This document shows, piece after piece, positions 61,519 through 64,000 of a DNA stretch of 64,000 nucleotides; within the stretch, counting starts at the first letter, position 1; every line of letters starts with the position of its first letter. The notes under the pieces are model-generated. The model did no database searches. It saw only the letters and a program-made list of their open reading frames with translations, and was not told where the DNA came from. This DNA is from CAYTGM01 sp964437365. Its GTDB lineage: Bacteria; Sumerlaeota; Sumerlaeia; SLMS01. The translations under genes were made by a program, and so were the position numbers. Location of the stretch: positions 124,001-188,000 of the forward strand of contig CAYTGM010000005.1 of NCBI GenBank assembly GCA_964437365.1, written 5' to 3'.

Positions 61519-61594
61519 TGGAGCAGGCGGAGGGGATCGAACCCTCGTCTCCGGATTTGCAGTCCAGTGCATGAACCAACTCTGCTACGCCTGC
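61519..61594 (-). tRNA. tRNA-Cys (anticodon GCA)
   Basis: Minus-strand cloverleaf: acceptor GCAGGCG / CGCCTGC, anticodon stem CTGGA/TCCGG with loop CTGCAAA (anticodon GCA), T arm GAGGG-TTCGATC-CCCTC, discriminator T, and encoded CCA. Confidence 0.94.
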
Positions 61595-61601
61595 ACAAAT
61601 C

Positions 61602-61633
61602 AAAAAAAACGGCCCCGCAGAAACGGAGCCGTT
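61602..61633 (-). terminator. Minus-strand Rho-independent terminator just upstream of tRNA-Cys
   Basis: Stem AACGGCTCCG / CGGGGCCGTT (one mismatch) read on the minus strand, followed by eight T. It ends minus-strand transcription that comes from the right, eight bases before tRNA-Cys begins, so tRNA-Cys must have its own promoter or rely on readthrough. No gene feeding into it is recognised. Confidence 0.75.
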
Positions 61634-62236
61634 GAGATCTATACCTATTTAAATTCTTTCAGGTCATAGTCTATGAAACTCCACCGCCGGTGATCGAGAA
61701 TGAACATAAGAGACTACATGAAAGAAGATCGTACATCAGTTAATTCCAAAAATTGACTTGGTCAGAGCGTATTGATGGAGAGATAGACGGGTCAAGGACA
61801 GATATGCTCGTGATCGAAAAGGATATGAGCTAGAGAAAAGAGAATGGGAAGGTCGTGCCCTGCATCGATGAGAAAAAGGGTTCTTTCACTTTCTGCAACT
61901 TGATCCCTGCTGTTTCTTTCCTTCGAAGGCCTGCACAAATCGGGGCCGCCAACCTGAGCCTGTAAGGACGATAAGATGTCAATAAGCACAATAAACGACT
62001 TTGGGAAAGTCACCCTGGAACCGTCGTTCCACATGAATCCAGGCGATGGAAATCTCCCAATCAACCTGCTTGCTGGTTGCTTTCAACCTGCATTCCTCCT
62101 GCATTCTGATACATGATGCAATCAACTTCGAACTACGTTGTAACGAGATTAATCTGGACCATAGCGTTAAACAACCTCTTGATTTGCTTCAGCTCTGAAG
62201 ATTCAATGATCACATACTTCAAGTGGATCGATATCT
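61634..62236. other. Intergenic region, no confident gene
   Basis: About 600 bases. A 90-codon minus frame (61792-62064) lacks a ribosome-binding site and protein-like character. A + frame around 61780-61890 reads VKDRYARDRKGYELEKREWE but has no start and ends early; it may be a gene fragment. Because a minus-strand terminator lies at the left edge, an untranslated RNA or tiny ORF on that strand is conceivable. Confidence 0.3.
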
Positions 62237-63424
62237 ATGAACCAAGAACAGCCGATTTCTTCTGGTTTCGGCAGAACCTACAAGGCTGCTGCCTACCTGG
62301 AATCTTCCTCCAGTAAAAGAACGTCGGGGAATCTGACAATTATGCCTGATTCTTTGCTTTTCGTCTCGGAGGACCTGACGATCGAGCTCCCTTTGAACGG
62401 TTTGAAGATGTGGCTCGGAGGTGCCAGCGACCGCATTGTCTTTTTCTCCCATGAGCGCCAACCCGAGAAGTCTTTTTTCACTACGGATCAATCAATCCTG
62501 AAAGACAGTATTTTTCTGGAACGCGAGGACATCCTGTCGCAGGTGAAGTCTGTTCATCAGAAAAAAAGGAATGCCCGTCTTTATACGGCGGGGGTTTTTG
62601 CATTTATCTTCCTTTGTATATATGGTTTACTGCAACTTCTGGATCCTCTGGCAAGTGCTGTAACGGGAAAGATTCCTCCTTCTCTAGAGGTGGAGGTTGG
62701 CAATGCTTTGTTCAAAGGGATGGCGTCACAGCAGACAATGCTGGATGATGCCAAAACACAAAGTATGATCGATGAGTTGGTTGCTCCCCTGGTCGAGAAT
62801 ATTCCTGAGAAAGACCAGTTTACTTTTCAATTCCATGTGCTTCATGACCCAACGATTAATGCCTACGCGGTACCGGGAGGTAACATGGTACTGCATTCCG
62901 GCTTAATTCTGAGAGCGGAGTCGCCGGAGGAGATCCTGGGTGTTGTAAGTCATGAAATATCGCATGTGACGTGCAGGCACAGCATGCGTCAGATCGTGGG
63001 GACCTTGGGATTATTTACGCTGCTACAGTTATTTTTCGGTGATGTAACGGGAATTCAGGCCGTATTAATTGAGGGGGGCGCGAGTTTAACGACCTTGGAT
63101 TATTCGCGAGATCACGAGCGTGAAGCAGATGAACGGGGGTGGGAGTATCTGGTTTCGGCAGGAATCAACCCGAAAGGGATGATATCATTTTTCGAGAAAT
63201 TAAAAATAGAAATGGGTGAAAAAACTCTGGCGTCTTCAGCTGAGGAAAGCTTAAGTATGCTTAGTACACATCCCGCAACGCAGGAGCGCATTGATCGATT
63301 ATCCGAGAAATTGCGCGAGACAGATTTGTCTCAGATTTCTCCTGTCGAATACGACCTGGAAGCCCTTCAAGATCATATTCGACAGCAAATCAATGAAAGT
63401 CCTGTGAAGGAGACTGATGAATGA
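62237..63424 (+). CDS. M48-family membrane metallopeptidase
   Basis: 395 residues. The zinc motif is VSHEISHVTCRHSM (HEXXH, HEISH), with the third ligand Glu in SRDHEREADERGWEYLVSAG. The preceding NAYAVPGGNMVLHSGLI and the C-terminal MLSTHPATQERIDRL are standard for the M48 (HtpX/Oma1/LoiP) group. One membrane segment lies near residue 117-137 (LYTAGVFAFIFLCIYGLLQL). The first 110 residues form a separate soluble domain (NLTIMPDSLLFVSEDLTIEL) of PH-like style, cytoplasmic if the peptidase faces out. Such peptidases do envelope-protein quality control. The AIM24 gene overlaps its stop by four bases. Confidence 0.93.
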   Translation: MNQEQPISSGFGRTYKAAAYLESSSSKRTSGNLTIMPDSLLFVSEDLTIELPLNGLKMWLGGASDRIVFFSHERQPEKSFFTTDQSILKDSIFLEREDILSQVKSVHQKKRNARLYTAGVFAFIFLCIYGLLQLLDPLASAVTGKIPPSLEVEVGNALFKGMASQQTMLDDAKTQSMIDELVAPLVENIPEKDQFTFQFHVLHDPTINAYAVPGGNMVLHSGLILRAESPEEILGVVSHEISHVTCRHSMRQIVGTLGLFTLLQLFFGDVTGIQAVLIEGGASLTTLDYSRDHEREADERGWEYLVSAGINPKGMISFFEKLKIEMGEKTLASSAEESLSMLSTHPATQERIDRLSEKLRETDLSQISPVEYDLEALQDHIRQQINESPVKETDE

Positions 63425-64000
63425 ACGCAGTACTTGATGGTGGCCCGTCCTTTTCGCATATACATGTGGAATTGAATCCGGGCGAAACAATTATCGCTGA
63501 AGCAGATGCCATGGCATCAATGGACGCTGACCTGGATATGGTGGCCAAAGCGAACGGTGGTTTTCTTGGCGGCCTTGCGAAGAAGTTCCTTGGTGGCGAG
63601 TCCTTTTTTGTGAATCACTTCACGAATAACACACAGGAACCCAAAAAAGTTACACTGGTTCAGGGCACACCTGGTGAGATCCGCCAGCACAATGTGGCCG
63701 ACGGACCACTTTGCTTTCAACCCGGTGCATATATCTGTTCGACACCTGACGTAAAGCTCGGCGTGAAGTGGGCAGGATTCAGCTCACTTATCGGACGTGA
63801 GGGGCTTTTCAAACTGACCGCGACAGGCAGCTCGGGAACTGTCTGGTATGGTGCTTATGGTGCCTTGCTCGAGCGGGAGATTGACGGTGAATTCATTGTC
63901 GACACGAGTCATCTTGTTGCCTACGAACCTCAGATTAAATTGAAGGTTCAGCTGGCAGGTGGCATCTTTTCCAGTTTCTTCGGTGGTGAAGGCCTTGTAA
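63421..64000 (+). CDS. AIM24/TIGR00266-family protein (3' end cut by window)
   Basis: Open frame of 193 codons running past position 64000, starting at ATG 63421 inside the M48 stop (ATGA). Motifs of the AIM24 beta-helix family: HIHVELNPGETIIAEADAMA, ANGGFLGGLAKKFLGGESFF, HFTNNTQEPKKVTLVQGTPG, GEIRQHNVADGPLCFQPGAY, REGLFKLTATGSSGTVWYGA and YGALLEREIDGEFIVDTSHL. Mitochondrial AIM24 is a membrane-associated beta-rich protein; bacterial members are of unknown role. Coupling with an M48 peptidase suggests a membrane protein maintenance role (inference). Confidence 0.93.
   Translation, partial: MNAVLDGGPSFSHIHVELNPGETIIAEADAMASMDADLDMVAKANGGFLGGLAKKFLGGESFFVNHFTNNTQEPKKVTLVQGTPGEIRQHNVADGPLCFQPGAYICSTPDVKLGVKWAGFSSLIGREGLFKLTATGSSGTVWYGAYGALLEREIDGEFIVDTSHLVAYEPQIKLKVQLAGGIFSSFFGGEGLV

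Noticed and set aside
61337..61603. 88-codon minus-strand ORF over tRNA-Cys
   Set aside because: Its protein-like start is simply the tRNA-Cys gene read as codons; no ribosome-binding site.
61645..61707. 20-codon minus-strand ORF ending FIDYDLKEFK just before a terminator
   Set aside because: Protein-like and near a terminator, but very short and without any ribosome-binding site.
61792..62064. 90-codon minus-strand ORF in the 61.6-62.2 kb gap
   Set aside because: No ribosome-binding site, Met-Ile-Gly start without family features, atypical composition; likely chance.

Overview
The window looks like chromosome of a free-living, heterotrophic bacterium with a two-membrane envelope: there are lipoprotein and Tat signals, secreted multidomain proteins, MscS and a prepilin peptidase. 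No rRNA or phylum-level marker is present. The pairing of Tat-exported Gfo/Idh/MocA oxidoreductases with a ThuA-HEAT lipoprotein is common in Planctomycetota, Verrucomicrobiota, Hydrogenedentota and similar polysaccharide degraders, so a member of one of those groups or a related candidate phylum is my best guess (inference). GTG, TTG and probably CTG starts are frequent. Four tRNA genes are present (Ala, Arg, Leu, Cys).

Layout. 0-6 kb: carbohydrate-processing operon of two Gfo/Idh/MocA oxidoreductases and a very large ThuA-HEAT lipoprotein, closed by a strong terminator, then a small exported protein. 6-19.6 kb: a GT39-type membrane glycosyltransferase, glutamate synthase large subunit (gltB, without gltD beside it), a membrane protein, then a + strand run of Nudix, prmC, a membrane-anchored SGNH hydrolase, a dihydropteroate synthase-like enzyme, a CNT nucleoside transporter and a MazG-like pyrophosphohydrolase. 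19.6-23.8 kb: a SWIM zinc-finger protein followed by two large unrecognised proteins, the most system-like unknown block here; base composition changes inside it. 24.4-30.9 kb (- strand): a PATAN/DUF4388 regulator, an M16 peptidase pair (one active, one lacking the zinc motif), aroK, aroE and a prepilin peptidase. 31-38.3 kb: a gene probably starting with CTG, a TPR protein, tRNA-Ala, a second GT39-type enzyme, and smc.

38.3-41.8 kb is gene-poor. It holds an intergenic region with DnaA-box-like 9-mers (candidate replication origin), an 11-bp iterated repeat flanked by a perfect 12-bp inverted repeat, a 35-residue small ORF with its own ribosome-binding site and terminator, and a tRNA-Arg with a damaged acceptor stem. 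41.8-47.3 kb: SPFH/slipin, a probable DUF432 protein, MscS, and a secreted Hydin/LTD/dockerin-like protein. 47.4-55.3 kb: sulfotransferase, cyclophilin, SRAP/YedK, a medium-chain dehydrogenase, a fused PurN-RdgB enzyme, a PAS-like small protein, phosphoglucosamine mutase with a histone-like basic tail, and a GT-B glycosyltransferase. 55.4-64 kb: tRNA-Leu with the rare AAG anticodon, carrying a decayed tyrosine integrase at its 3' end (island scar), then an IMPase-family phosphatase, an APH-type kinase, a beta-propeller protein, a multiply frameshifted pseudogene, a secreted lectin-fold protein, tRNA-Cys, and an M48 peptidase translationally coupled to an AIM24-family gene cut by the window end.

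Nothing here is a recognisable defence system or CRISPR array. The better leads are the SWIM block, the candidate origin, the iterated repeat, the PurN-RdgB fusion, the small ORF with its own terminator and the tRNA anomalies.
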